Assembly: GCA_013400115.1 (NCBI GenBank)
Contig: VXBP01008536.1
Span: 336,496 to 400,495, forward strand
Length of the DNA: 64,000 bases
Direction: 5' to 3'
Origin: Rhinopomastus cyanomelas
Taxonomy: Eukaryota; Chordata; Aves; Bucerotiformes; Rhinopomastidae
The position numbers and the translations under genes were made by a program. Below are positions 9,871 through 21,950 of the stretch, in pieces. The notes beneath the pieces were generated by a model that was given only the letters and a program-made list of their open reading frames with translations, searched no databases and was not told the origin of the DNA. How positions within the stretch are numbered: position 1 is the first letter of the stretch; every line of letters starts with the position of its first letter.

Positions 9871-12769
9871 GTGGGTGGCACCAGTGCCGTCGCCGTGGGT
9901 CGTTTGGTCTGGTTCCCAGCGAGCGTGTCATTGGTTGTCCATGGCTATTCAGGGGCTAGTGATGTGTAGGTGGATGATGGTAGCTGATGATGGCTTGGTG
10001 GATGGAGAGGCATTGGTGCTGAGGGGCTGGTGATTTCATCATGAAGTGCGCGGCTTTGGGGCAGAGGGTGTGGGAGTGGAGGCACGAGAGCCTTCCAGGG
10101 GCTGGCGAATTCCGGCTGAGAACTTCTGTTCACGGTTGCTCCCATGTGAGGAACTGTTTCTGCAATGTTGGTGCTTCCTGTGAAGGAAATGATCCACAAG
10201 ACTTAATGTGGAGTGAGCTGGTGCCAACTCTGTGCCTGGGGGATGCCAGGCACTGGGCTGATGCTCAGAAGGCTGGGGACCTGCTCCTGCCCATGCAGGG
10301 GACAGCACTGGTGGGCGACTGGCAGCTGGGGAGCCGTGTAGAGCCCCTGCTGGAGGAGTAGGATGGACAGTGCCTGCGAGGGAGCCAGGAGAGGACACAA
10401 AGCTTTGGGCAGGATGAGGCACGGCGTGGGCACGCACAGGCTCTTGGTGTACAGGCCAGCCCACCCTTTCCACGTTGGAGCCCTCCAGCCCAGTTAATCC
10501 CCCAGGCTGCCCACAGAGGAGGGTGGTGTCGGAGCTGCCGTCACCTGCTTTGACTGGGGACACTGCTCTATGCCTGTGTCCCCCTGCAGTGGCTGGCACT
10601 GGGGCAGGGAGAGGGTCCCTGGGTGGCACCAGGGTCAGGAGATGTGTCCCAAGCCCCACCTGCCACTGTCTGGGCTAACCTTCCCCCTCCCAGTTCCTGC
10701 TCTATTTTCAGTTCATTTCAACCATCCCTTGGGGTGGCTGCTTTTTATTTCCTTTCCTAATTTAGCTGGTCCCAAGGCCCTGCAGGCAGATAAAGGCGAG
10801 TTTATCCCTTCCCCATGTTTATGGAGCTGCTGGAACACGCTGCTCCTGCAAACACTACCTCAAGGGATGGCTCCACTTCCCCAGTGGAGCTTAACCCTCA
10901 CCGGCATCCGCTCATTGCCGCTCCTTGCCTCCTCCTGCACCCCAACACCGCACCAGCTGTGGTGCCGGCTCTGGCCTGGCTCACAGAGGTGGCTCTGGCT
11001 GTGCCGGTCCTCGTGGCACTGCTCCCAGGATGGCCAGTGCCCTCAGCTCCTGCTCCGAACACACTGGTGAGGCAGGAGAAACCCAGTGCCTGGTGCCACA
11101 CGAAGCCCAAGGAGCCACTTTGGCCTCAGCCATGTCCCCAAGGAGAGCAAGGGCAGCACCGACATGCCCTGGGGACCCATTGTGTTCGCCACAGCTCTGC
11201 TCTGATGAGTGTGGACAGGGCAGAGTGGGTGCAGAGCTGGACAAGGATGTAGAGACACCCAGGGACCCCAGCTTGGCTTGGCACCGGGCTACCTGCCATG
11301 CCAGTGGGGACCAAGCTCCATCAGAAGAACTGTGAGAGCTCAGCCTGTCCTGGTCTGTCTTGGTGGTCGCCCCCATCAGCACCAGGAGAAGTCCTGTGCC
11401 ACCGCAAGCCCTGGCTGGTGCCAGACGCAGGACGAGCCGCTCCTGGCCGCAGTGACAGAACCATGCAGGCTGTCGCAGCACAACGGGGGGTCTGAGCTGT
11501 GTTTGCTTGGCTGGGACAGTGTCGCCCAGTGACAGCAGACAGCGACGGTGACTGCACCGGGCTGCGGAGAGGGGGCTCCATCCTTTCCTCCAGGAGTGGC
11601 AGCAGCTGCTTGGTGGGGGGCAAGAGTGGGTGACAGACAAAGAAGGGGAGACAACAGCTGTGTGAGGGCTGGGGGTGAAGATGGAGGGTTCTTGCCCGCA
11701 GCAGACATGGAGCGCTCTGAGGGGCTAGAGGAGAGGCTCCGGGCCGGAGGCTGGAGATGTGAGTTCATTGCTATGCCCTGATCTACCCACCCAGTGCTGC
11801 CGGGACAGGGATATCCTTCTCACCCACAAAAGTGACGCTCGGCACAGCACTGACCCCCCTTCCTTTCATGTGGCCGCGTGACCCTGCGGGCAGGGTGCTG
11901 GGCAGCACTGGGGGTGAGTTTGCCATTGTCTGTCGCCACCAGTGGGGACAGACAGGGAGCTCTGTCACCCCCGATGCTCTGTCTCCATGGGAAAGGACAT
12001 CGCTGTCCTCCAAAATCAGGCCAGAGGCTGGGGAACGAGCCAGTCCCCGAGTGACGACGGGGTCAGGGATACCTATGGAGGAGCTGGACCTTGGGCAGAG
12101 GTGGTGTGAGGGCAGTGAAGGGAATCGGAGGTAGGGGCAGGAAACAGCAGTTGTGAGTCAGCGGAGAAGCACACGGGCAAGGACAGCTTTGGGGAGCTAA
12201 TCTGCAGCAGATAACCCTGCTGGGGCGGAGAAGCCTGCAAGATGAGCTCGGGAAAGGAGCAGCGGAGGCGTCTGGAACTCCAGCGGCCAACACGGTCCTT
12301 CGCATCGTGCTGGGTGCTGGGAAGAGCGTGGGGCTCGGCACCCAGCCTTGGGCACTTGGGCCAGCAGGACCACTGTGGGCTGCACTCCGGAGCACCCAGA
12401 GATTTCCCCGAAATCCGGCACTGGGTGTTTATCCCCTGGCAGACAAGACTAGCCGCGGCGCAGCCCGTCTGTTTGCAGTCTGCTGGAGATTAAGCTCTCC
12501 AGGGCCTAATGGCAATTCTTCTGGCAAGCGTTCAGCGGGACTTAATCCACCTTATCTCCGCTCTGAAAGGACGAATTAGGTGCCTCTGTAAGCGCTTGAT
12601 GGGGAGCAGAAGCAGCAGGAGCTCCGGTCGAGCACAAGCTGCTGCAGGTGCCCGGGGATGCCCTACATATGGCAAAGAGGCCATGGACCCGCCGGTGCTG
12701 GGAGCAGGGGAGGAGGCAGTGCTGTGGGTTTCCACCACACAGCAGCACCCTCTCACCTTTCTCCCCATG
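9871..12769. other. Intergenic DNA, no gene recognised
   Basis: GC-rich sequence. An AT-richer patch at about 10,735-10,805 (TTTTTATTTCCTTTCCTAATTT and GATAAAGGCGAGTTTATCC) and one at 12,485-12,580 (TAAT, CAATTC, ACGAATTAGG) resemble the non-coding islands seen elsewhere in this region. No coding exon can be supported. Confidence 0.45.
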
Positions 12770-12942
12770 AGCATCCGAATGTCAGGCTGCCCAAGGAGGT
12801 GGCTGAGTCGCCATCCCTGGATGTGTTTAGAAGTGACATGGATACGGAGCCTGGGGACGTGTTCTAGAGCAGAGCTCGCTCGCGGTCCGACCTGGCGATC
12901 TTAAAAGGTCTTTTCCAATCTGAACCATCCTATGATTCTGTG
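12770..12942 (+). repeat. CR1 LINE 3' end fragment
   Basis: Sense CR1 tail, diverged: GGCTGCCCAAGGAGGTGGCT, GTCGCCATCCCTGGATGTG, TCTTAAAAGGTCTTTTCC and CCTATGATTCTGTG at the end. Only the last ~170 bp of the element are present. Confidence 0.88.
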
Positions 12943-13070
12943 TTGGCATCACCCGAAGAGCAAAGGTCCCAAGGCCCTCAGGATTTCCCTGGGTGTGAGC
13001 TGAGGGAGAGCTTCTTGGCTCAAGGGGAAGCCCGAGAACAGTGCGACCCCCACCCATCCCTGTGCAAAAG

Positions 13071-13190
13071 TGTCCTGGTTTGAAAGAGAACCGAAAGTTA
13101 ACCGCAGAAAATGCAGTCGCTTAGGAGAGACCACGGTGAGAAGTGAAGTTACTCAACGGATGTAGTCCCATTCGAACTCGAACCAGGACA
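13071..13190. mobile_element. 120-bp element with perfect 10-bp terminal inverted repeats
   Basis: The segment begins TGTCCTGGTT and ends AACCAGGACA, which are exact reverse complements. AAAG lies immediately outside both ends (13,067-13,070 and 13,191-13,194), consistent with a 4-bp target-site duplication. It has no coding capacity. The 5' sequence TGTCCTGGTTT resembles the common start of bird ERV LTRs, and TG...CA ends fit an LTR, so it may be a tiny or internally deleted solo LTR. A MITE-like DNA element is the alternative. The family is not identified. Confidence 0.55.
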
Positions 13191-13370
13191 AAAGGCTCCT
13201 GTTCCAGCCCTGATGCCTGTCCAGCCCGTCCGCCCCACCCAGTATCCAGGGATGTCCTGCTCCCAGAAGGAGAGGTCGGAACTCCCAAGGGACACAGAGG
13301 GCACTGCAGTCGCGTGGGATGCTCCTGTCATCGCAGCCCCCTGCGCTCGGCAAACCTGTCCTGACACGGC

Positions 13371-13393
13371 TAATAATAGCGGCGCTAATTAGG
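13371..13393. promoter_or_regulatory. TAATAAT / TAATTAG island, candidate non-coding element
   Basis: GGCTAATAATAGCGGCGCTA followed by ATTAGG: two TAAT clusters separated by GCGGCGC. An AT-richer stretch continues to about 13,450 (TCATTTTGGGGGGATAATG). Function is inferred only from the composition contrast and homeodomain-type cores. Confidence 0.3.
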
Positions 13394-16300
13394 CAGCTCT
13401 GCCCGACTCCGTGTGATTCGTTTGGTCATTTTGGGGGGATAATGTAAATGAGGGGTGGCATTCTCCACCCCAGCAGCCATCTGCAGCGCCAGAGCCATGT
13501 CTGAGCGACCTGGCTGGCGCTGGCGCTGCCGGCAAGGACGCAGCTCAGCCCAGTCCCAGGCAGATGCCTGGCCCCGAGGACCACGGCTCAGACATCTGCT
13601 GAGCACGACGGCTGCTCGCGTCCCTCGCCCTTGCAGCACCCAAAGGTCTACAGACTGTGTCTTGGCCAGGCTGGTGGCCCCGGGTTGCTCCCTGGTAGTT
13701 AGTGCCCGAAATGGGACCCCGAGGGGTGGGAGCTCTCTGGGTGCTGCCAGGGTGACACTCCATCCAGCAAACCTGCCCCTCCACCCCAGCCCCCAGCCCG
13801 CCCTGGCACCACGTCGTCGTGGCGGCTCGTCCTGTGGTGGTGGCCTCAGGGGTCTTTGCTGGAAGGTTTGGGCTGTGTCCTGTCTCTCTTGGCCCGCAGA
13901 GCCCCTTTTTCGTTCTGGAAGAGGAAAGCGGTGGAGGAAGAATGAGCAGAGATGCGAGAACGAAGGAGCCGCTTTTCAAACGAGACGCCAGATACCGCAA
14001 GGACCGCTACTTCTCCTTCGCTCCACCCCAGCCTTGTCCCACGCTGGCCGCCGGCCGCCCTCTTTCTATTCCCAGCCCAGAGAGCCCCGAGCTGGCAGAA
14101 CCCCCCCTGCGTCACCGGCTGAGCCCCAGCGCGTGGCGTCTCCAAAGCAACGAGCAGCTAAAAATGGCAGAAAGTTTGATCTGAGCCCGAGCCAAGCTTA
14201 AATTTTAATTGCTTCTAATTTCGCTCGCTGCGCTGGGCTCGCCAGAGCCGGGCCGAAAGGTCGCGGCGGCAGGTGCGGGCTGGGTTACCCACGGGCACCA
14301 GGGACGGTGACCCCCAGCCCTTCCCACTCCGACCCAGCTGGGCTTCGGTAGCCCTTGGCCCTGGGCAGTGGCGCTAACCCTTCCCTTCCCCTTTCCCACA
14401 GGGAATGTCCCTGAGGCGCAGACCCTGGGGAAGCCAAGAGCCTCCCTCGCTCTCCCCAGGAGGCACCTCCTCTCCTGGCGTCTCCCTGAGCTGGGATGAG
14501 GGAGCTGCATTCCGGCTGCCGCAGGGAGAGTGAAACTGCCTGGGCTGGCTCAGGGCCGCTGGAACCTTCCACAAGCCCCCAGACACGCCGTGCTCGAGCT
14601 GACAGAGCAAACAGCTATTCAAACGACAAAGGTCGCGGCTCCTCTTTTTGAGGGCTATTTTTGCACCACGTACTGAAGTCCAAGGGTAATGGAGCTGCAG
14701 CCCAGCTCCACCCCTTGCAGCAGCTCAGGGTGTCAGAAGGATTTGGGGAGAGAAAGAATCGTAGCAGGGCAGAAGCCATGAGGATTTAGCCTCTGAGTTC
14801 CTCCCACCTGCTTTTCCCACTTATGTCCCCCAAAACCATCCCAATGAGCTCCAAGAAGGGGGTTGGAACCATTGACGTGATGCAGTTGCTTGGGCATCGC
14901 TGGCTCCCTGCAAGGTGTCCCCGCTGTCTGCACAGCTGGGTTCCACCAAAGCGCTGAGGCTGGAGTGGTGGTTTCCTCCACAAAGGGTGGGGAGCAGGCA
15001 CGGACATCTCTGTGAGACCATCTGGACAGCCGTGATGCAGGGTCAGCGGCTGCCAGCCCTGCCGGGCTGCCCGTCTGTCAGTTCTGCCTGAGAGCACCCA
15101 GATGCTGCACCCAGCAGGGCTGGGGATGCCGTCTCCTCCTATTAGGCGACACTTCCCGGCACAAGCCCTTGTTTTTGGCAGCAATGGAAAAACTGTGGAG
15201 CCACGTGGTCTGGGGAGGTCGCTGGCTGCAGGGTGCTCGTGGCACCCTCCCACACTCTTTGACGGGAAGCATCACGTTTTGGACTCCTCGTCTTGGGGCG
15301 AGGGGGTTTCCTTGGTCCGTGCTCAGGGCTCTCCTCTGTGCTTTGCAATGGGGAAGCAATTTCTCTGCAGCCCTAAGCCCCATGGGTGGGTTCTTGGTTT
15401 CAGGCTCTTTCTGTGGCATCTGGTTTTCCTCGTGGCAGGAAGACCACCAGATGCTGAACCTGGGCTGGAGAAGACGGCCGGCCGAACACGGGCACCCAAG
15501 CTCAGACCTCAGACACACGTCTGTTCTTGTGTGCCGAGCAAAGTCTCATTGATGGAGACGTCCCTCTGCGCCGGGTAGAAACCCCCATGAGCTCTTCTGA
15601 GAAAGTCAGACAAACAGAGGCAGCTCTGCCCTGGCCCTGCCCGAGCAGAACCGCTTCGTGTCCAGGTGCTCAGCATCCCTCCATGGGCTCTACAAGGCAC
15701 AGGAACCTGAGGCATCTCTGGTACCTGTGGGTGGTGGGTTCTGGAATCGCTCAGGAAGTGCCTGTGGGTGCTGTGCTGGGTGGTGGGCAGCACCCGCTGT
15801 GGCAACCAAGCCCAGCAGTCGGGGTGGGATGGGGCTGTGCACTAGGGAGCTCAGACTCCTTGTACAGCTGAGGAAAGTGGGCGGAAGCCAAGGCCACTGC
15901 CGCGACAGGGGAAAGAGAACCAGTCCCAGCGCACAGCTCCAGGCTCCCCAGAGCCCCGTCACTGCCCGCTGGGCTCCCAGTCGCTGCTGCTCCGTCGCCA
16001 GCCAGGCCGCCAGAAAAGGGGCTGCTGGAGCGTTTTCACACGTTTCTTGTCAGGTTTTCCCTGCAGCGCGGGGAAAGCAATGGGGTTTTCGTCTTGACCT
16101 TCACCCCACGAAGCCTGAGTCGTCCCCTCCCGTTGCCTTCGCGACTGACCTTCTGCAGCAGGAGGAGGCACCCTGGCTTCGCAGACGTGCCCGAGGCTGG
16201 TGTTCCTGGACGCTCTGCTGGGCGCACGGGGTGGACGCAGCCGGATGCATGAGCTGGGGAGTGTCACCGCCACCTCACCTGGTTCCTTGAGGTCCAGCTT

Positions 16301-19300
16301 GGGCCACCGGAGCTGGATGGGAACCCCGAGCATCCTGGCGTCTCGGGGCGAGCCGAGCTGGAAGGCGCTGGGGAAAGGTCTGATGCCCAGCTGGGATTTT
16401 CGGGACGTGCCCCAACGCCCAAGTGCGTTTCTCCACCGTTGGTTGGGTGAGGAGGGTTGCAGCTCTGCAGCCCTCTCCTATGGGGTCTGAACCCCGCAGG
16501 CCCCTTCCCGGGTGGAAAAACTGTGACCGTGTGTGGATACAGGGCCAGGCATGAAGCCAGGGCCCTTGGTGACCACGGGTGCTGCTGACCATGGGTGTGG
16601 CGCAGCCAAGCGTCCCATGGGATGGGGACACTCCTGGCAGCAGGGGAAAAGGGGAAGGTGCTAACGACCTCCTGAGCAAAGCAGGACATGAGCGTAGCTC
16701 GTGGGACAGCTCAGGAGGCCAAGAAGCGCTCACCCAGGGAGGCAGGACTCGAGTGCCAGACCCCGGGGCCAGCGTGGCCACCCACCCATCCTGTGAGGCC
16801 AGCCCTCCCACAAGTGCTGGGGAGGCTGAAACCCCTCCTGGACAGCAGGAGTGGCCCTGAGGTTCATCTCACGGTGCAGCCAAAAACGCTGTTTGTGCTG
16901 CCTCAGGAGCTCCAGCCCGCAAGAGCCTGTGCCGGCAGGACGCAGGGGTCATGGCCACCGGCAGATGGTGACCGATAAGCTCCAAGCGGTGCCAGAACTG
17001 CCCCTGTCCCCACACAAAGAAGGGGCTGGGTGGCCATGAGTGACGCCAGGACCTTGGCTGGACATGCTGTGGGCTCCGCTTGCTCCGGCTGCCGTGCCTC
17101 TCCCTTTCAGCGGCTCCGGGCAGCTCCCTCCAGAAGCAGTGAAGAAGATGCCAAGTGCTCAGAAGACACCTGGAGAAATCTCTCTCCTGCCACCCCCGTG
17201 CCAGCCACAGGCTCTTGCAGAGCCGCTGCCTGCCACCAGCCCCAGGCTGCGATGCCAGGGAGGGGACTGCTGGGAAGGAACCAAAGGGAGTGTCTGGTGG
17301 GAAGGCAGAGCCCAGCTCTGCCTCCATGGGCTCGGAAGCAGTCTGAGTGTGCCAAAGGGCTGCCTCCTCCCGGGGGCCTGGGGCAACCTGCACGATCAGC
17401 TGCAATCACGGCCAGCGAGAGCCCCGATTCGAAAAGCATGTGGCTTAGCCCCAGAGACGATGGTGACAATAAGGGCCGGGCTTCCCCGGCTGCAAGCCCA
17501 CCGTGTGAGCCCAAGCCCTCCGGTTTCCTGCCTTTTGGCATGTGTGACCTTCCACACAGTAACCCTCATGCCCCTCAAGGAGCCCCGACGGCAGGAAGAG
17601 TAGAGGGTGGTGAAGGCTTGCATAAGCTTCCTCCAGCCCCACCAGAAAAAGGAGGGGGCTGCTGGACCCAGAGCTCACTGAGCCTCTTATGTGGCCTTTT
17701 CAAGCATGAAGGTGGGCTTCCCTGCTCTGGGACGGTGGTCGCTGGGATTCTCCTGGGGTCAAGGGACCCCCAGGGCGGCTGCAACCCTCACCCCACCCTC
17801 TGGGGCTCATAGAGAGTGTCGCAGCTGGGTACCAACATTTTCCTGCCTCATTCGGGCCGCTAGAGGTTTTTCCGGGGTGGCCCTGTGCTGGCATGGAAAT
17901 CTGGAGGAGAGAGGATGAGACTGGAGCGTGGGCGACCGAGCTGAGCGCTGCGGGCAGCTGCTGCTTGCTGGGGCTGCACGGAATTCTCCACGTTTCTGAG
18001 TCACCCCACTTGGAAATTGGCTCCGAAGAGGCGCCACCAGGAGCAGAAGTGTTGTGAGCTCACTGCAGGGGTGAGGAGGTTCCCCAGCCCTGGAGACAGA
18101 GGAGGCTGATCTTGTCACCCATCCCACGTGGGCGCCGAGGGTCAGGGTACAACCAGCCCAGCCACTGAGCGGGAACCAGGCTGGGCCCTTGGTGCCACCT
18201 CTTGGGGCCAGGAGCTGCATAGCCCCCCTGGAGCAGGGAGTGGTGGGGATCCTGGACCCTGTCTGGCACAGAGGGTGATGGAGATCCCGGTTCCTCTCTG
18301 GGGTGATGTGGCTCCTGGTCCAGGGAAGGCTGCCAGGACCACTGAGGCTGACGGGTGCCCACTCCAGCTGGGAACGCTGCCAGCACCTGCCTGGCTGGGA
18401 CATGCCACCCGGCTCAGCCAGAGGCCAGTAGGAGATCCCTGCTGGATGCCCCCGCGCCTCTGCTGAATCAGAATGACCGTCAGCAGGTCGCTGAGCTGGT
18501 GGCAGCGTAATCACGGCGGCCCCTTCCCTGCTCCTTGCGTTTGCCCTTCCCAACAAGGAGGAGACGCAGGGAGCAGTCTTCCTGTGAGTCAGGCCCGTGG
18601 CCGCCCCGCCGCTGACGAGCCCAGCCCAGGGCTGAGCAGCTGCAGGGATCCCTGCGAGTCCAGAGCCAGCTGAACTTTCGCACAGTGACCTGCTGGGTCA
18701 GCTCGGGGTGGGCGAAGGCAGAGAACAAAGACCCCCGCTCGCAGCCTGCGTTGCACGGAGTGGGGACGGGGATGGGGCTGGAGGTGGGTTGGCGATGGGG
18801 ATGTGCCGCCAGGCGCGTGGGGCTGCTCCGAGGGGCTGAGGGTTTGGCCTTTCCTGCCTGCTGGGCTGGGGCTTTACGCAGAGGAGGGGATGGGGATGAT
18901 TGTGGTGCTTGTGCTAAGGATAGGAACAGGGGTAGAAGTGACCCCTGTTCCCTGAGACAGCCCTCCACAGAAAAAGATCTCCTCAAGAAGTGTTCCCTCA
19001 CCACAAAATTACTCCAGTCAGGGTTGACCCTAGCCAGGGGGACCCCGGTGAAGTGCAGAGAACCAAGAGCAGCCCCCAGGGTCACTGCATCCTGCAACTC
19101 CCTGGGCTGCTCCAGTGCCCCAAAACCTGAGGGATCTGCAGGGCTGCGGCAGGATCCTTGAGGGGGTTCTCTCCTCAGCAGGGTCTGTCATCCCACCAGG
19201 GGCAAGACTCGACCCTTTCCCAGCCCCAAACCAAGCCAGGAAGCCAACATCCCCCACCCTGGGAATTCCATGTCCCCTCTTGACATAGGGACGTGCCCCA

Positions 19301-21799
19301 GGAGACGGATCCCCGCTGGCCAGCCTGTCTTGAGGTCTGTGTGCACCCGGGCGCATCCCTCTCCGCAGAGAACCCTCCCGCTGGCCTGCACTCATTCACA
19401 GCCCGGGGCAGCTCGAGGGACTTTTCTCTACAGGAAACCTGCAGGTTTCTCTGGGCAAACTGGAGAAATCCCAGGAGGAAAAGGCACGAATCAGGCAGTT
19501 GCTCCACAGGTGTCGGCTTCTCACATCACCTCCTGCCCCAGCACAGACACGGCGAACGTGCAGGGTGGCCGGTGGAAGCACGCCTGCCTCAGCACCCGGC
19601 GGAAGCCCGGCGCTCTGCGGCGCTGGGTGACGGCCAGGCGGGGAGCGGAGCCGTGCGCTGGCTTCGTTTCGCCTGTCGTCGCTGACCCAGATCAACAGCC
19701 AATGTTTTGCCTCTCTCTCTGCTCCGGTGACTCAGGAGCTGGTGTCTCCTAGTTTGGACGGCTCTTGGGGTTCTGGGTGCTCCACGGACATGGCCACTGC
19801 CAGCTCACTCTCTCCTGGGGTGCCAAAACCAGTGCTGAGACAAAAAGAAGGGCTGTCATGGTGGGTTTCTGGGGGGGTGACCCCATTTTGGGGATTTTTG
19901 GCTGCCCCTCCAGCCCTCGACGCGGGGCAGGTGTGATGGCAGACCTGTCTATCGGGAGGGCAGATGTACAGCGTCCTGCATGATCTGGGCTGGAACTGGC
20001 ACAGACTGGCCAGGTACACCCTGAAGTGCCACACAGGGACCCCCCACCCCACAAAGAGCCCTCCCATGCCCGCTTTCCCCTCTACATGTTCCCAGCTCCC
20101 CTCCAGCAACTGCAGATGGGAGAGCTCAAGTGTTTGGAAAAACCGATGACCACAACCGGCATCTTTTCTTGTTCCTTTTTCCCCTGCAGCGTTTCCTTGC
20201 TGCTCTTTTAGTTCCAGGGGGGCTCCCTTCTCCTTTTCCATAAATTGAAAAACTCCTTCTGCCCACAAAATAAAGGAGAAAAGAGCCACAGGCAGAAGGG
20301 GCTGGGGGATCTCTGGACCGTCTTCGTGCCAGACTTTGCAAAATTCCTTCTTCCCCAGCTCCTACCTCTGTGCCCTGGCAGCTGGGTGCTTGCTCTGGGG
20401 CCTCTTGCTCACCCTTCCCTGCGCAGCAGCCTGGGAAGTGCCTGGAGGAACCAGAAACCAGCAGCTGGTGTTTATTTATTTACTCCTGCAGGAGCCTGCC
20501 GAGCGTTTGTACACAAACGCACCTACAGCCCAGCCACGCTGCGCTCCCGGCCCTGGCGAGGCCACTTCCACAAAGAAAACCGTGGGGAACCCTGAACATG
20601 TAGCTGCCCTACTTGGGTGCGGGAGGGGAAGTTTGGCTGGTGGCAGAGCTGGGCACACACGTCATCGCCTTGGCGAGGCTCACGGCTGTGGGAGAGGCTG
20701 GGCTTGGAAACCAGCTCTGCGGAGCTGCAGCGGAGCCGCAGATCTCAGGCTCATGGCAAAAAGAAATCCTCCAGGAATTTCCGTGCAGGGTGGGAAAATT
20801 GCTCCCCACAGCTACAGCCCTTGGGAAGCCCCTGTGCCACCTCCCTGCCTGCACCCACGGGTGCCCCGGGAGGGTAAATCCTGCCGGTGGCTTTGGACAA
20901 GACGCAAAGGTTCTCCCTGGGAAGGGCAGACTGCACCCGAGGGCTGGCAGGGCTGGGGGGACGCAGAGCTCAGCTGCGGGGCCGAGCAGGGTGCGCCAGG
21001 CGCAAACCCCACTGCGGTCCTGGTGCCGCGGGGACTCGCTGGACCAGGGCTGGCGATTAGTGTGGATTTCGCCCCTAAAGATGGTGTGGACGGGAATGCG
21101 GTCGCTGCTCCCCAGTTCCCTCTGTAGACGGGGGGGTTGGGGGGGGGTGGTGACAGCGCTGGGCCGGCAGGAGCCAACACCCGGCAGGGAGGGAACAGGA
21201 GGCTCCATCTGCTCTTATCTAAAAGAGAGCTGCGCGTGGCTCCACTGCGGCGCGCGAATTCCTTCACGGGGGAAACCAGACTGAGAGTCCCTTCAGGCTG
21301 GCAGAGACATGCAGGACAAGAGGGGAGAGCTGGTAACCGGAGTCCGAGACAGTTGCGCACGGAATAATATGCACATCTTTCCCAGGGGGTGACTGAAGAG
21401 AAGGGAAGGAATCGGTCCCTGGCATTGTCAGGGCCTGGAGGTGCCTACAAGAACGGATGTCCTGCAGCCCCCTCGCGTGCAGAGCAGCTGACCCCAAGCT
21501 TACCCCCTCCCTGGGGCAGCAGGGATGAGTGGGAGCCCTGTTGCCTGCAGCAGGCACCTGGGCCAGATCTGGGGCCACCCAACAGAGCCCTGCAGCCGCT
21601 CCAGTGCCCCCAGCACCCCTTAGGGCATGGCCTGGGAGCCCTGTGGCTGCGCCCCCAACCCAAGGGCAGCTCTTCCATCGGGGCACAGGCTGGGGACAGC
21701 ACCTGGCTATGGGCACATGGTGGAGGCTCTGCGGAGGAACCGTGCGCAGGGCTGCCAGGGATGAGGGTCCCCAAGGCAGGGTGAGGGGCAGGGCCGTCA
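13394..21799. other. Intergenic DNA upstream of ANGPTL4, no gene recognised
   Basis: About 8 kb of GC-rich DNA without recognisable repeats or exons. One AT-rich island is listed at 14,199. A poly-G patch lies at about 21,128-21,150 (GGGGGGGTTGGGGGGGGTGG) and could form a G-quadruplex. Long open frames on both strands here look like products of the base composition. Confidence 0.45.
14199..14224. promoter_or_regulatory. AT-rich island with TTAATTG and TAATTT cores
   Basis: TTAAATTTTAATTGCTTCTA followed by ATTTCG sits in strongly GC-rich flanks. The overlapping homeodomain-type cores match the pattern of the islands at 7,234, 7,881, 8,351 and 13,371. Role inferred; conservation untested. Confidence 0.32.
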
Positions 21800-21804
21800 G
21801 TAGG

Positions 21805-21950
21805 GGTCGACATGGGTGGGTATGGGGACAGGGACGGGGACAGAGATGGGAACAGGGATGGGAAGCGAGCGGGGACAGATGTGGGGACAGGGATAGGGGT
21901 GGCAGTGGAAATGGGGATGCGGACAGGGCTCCCGGGCCCGAGGCTTCCCG
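21805..21950. repeat. Degenerate GGGACA/GGGGAT short tandem repeat
   Basis: Repeated variants of GGGGACAGGGAT (GGGGACAGGGAC, GGGGACAGAGAT, GGGAACAGGGAT, GGGGACAGATGT, GGGGACAGGGAT, GGGGATGCGGAC) run in a 6/12-bp register. The array ends about 150 bp upstream of the TATA-like box of ANGPTL4. The G-runs make it a candidate G-quadruplex former. Confidence 0.7.
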
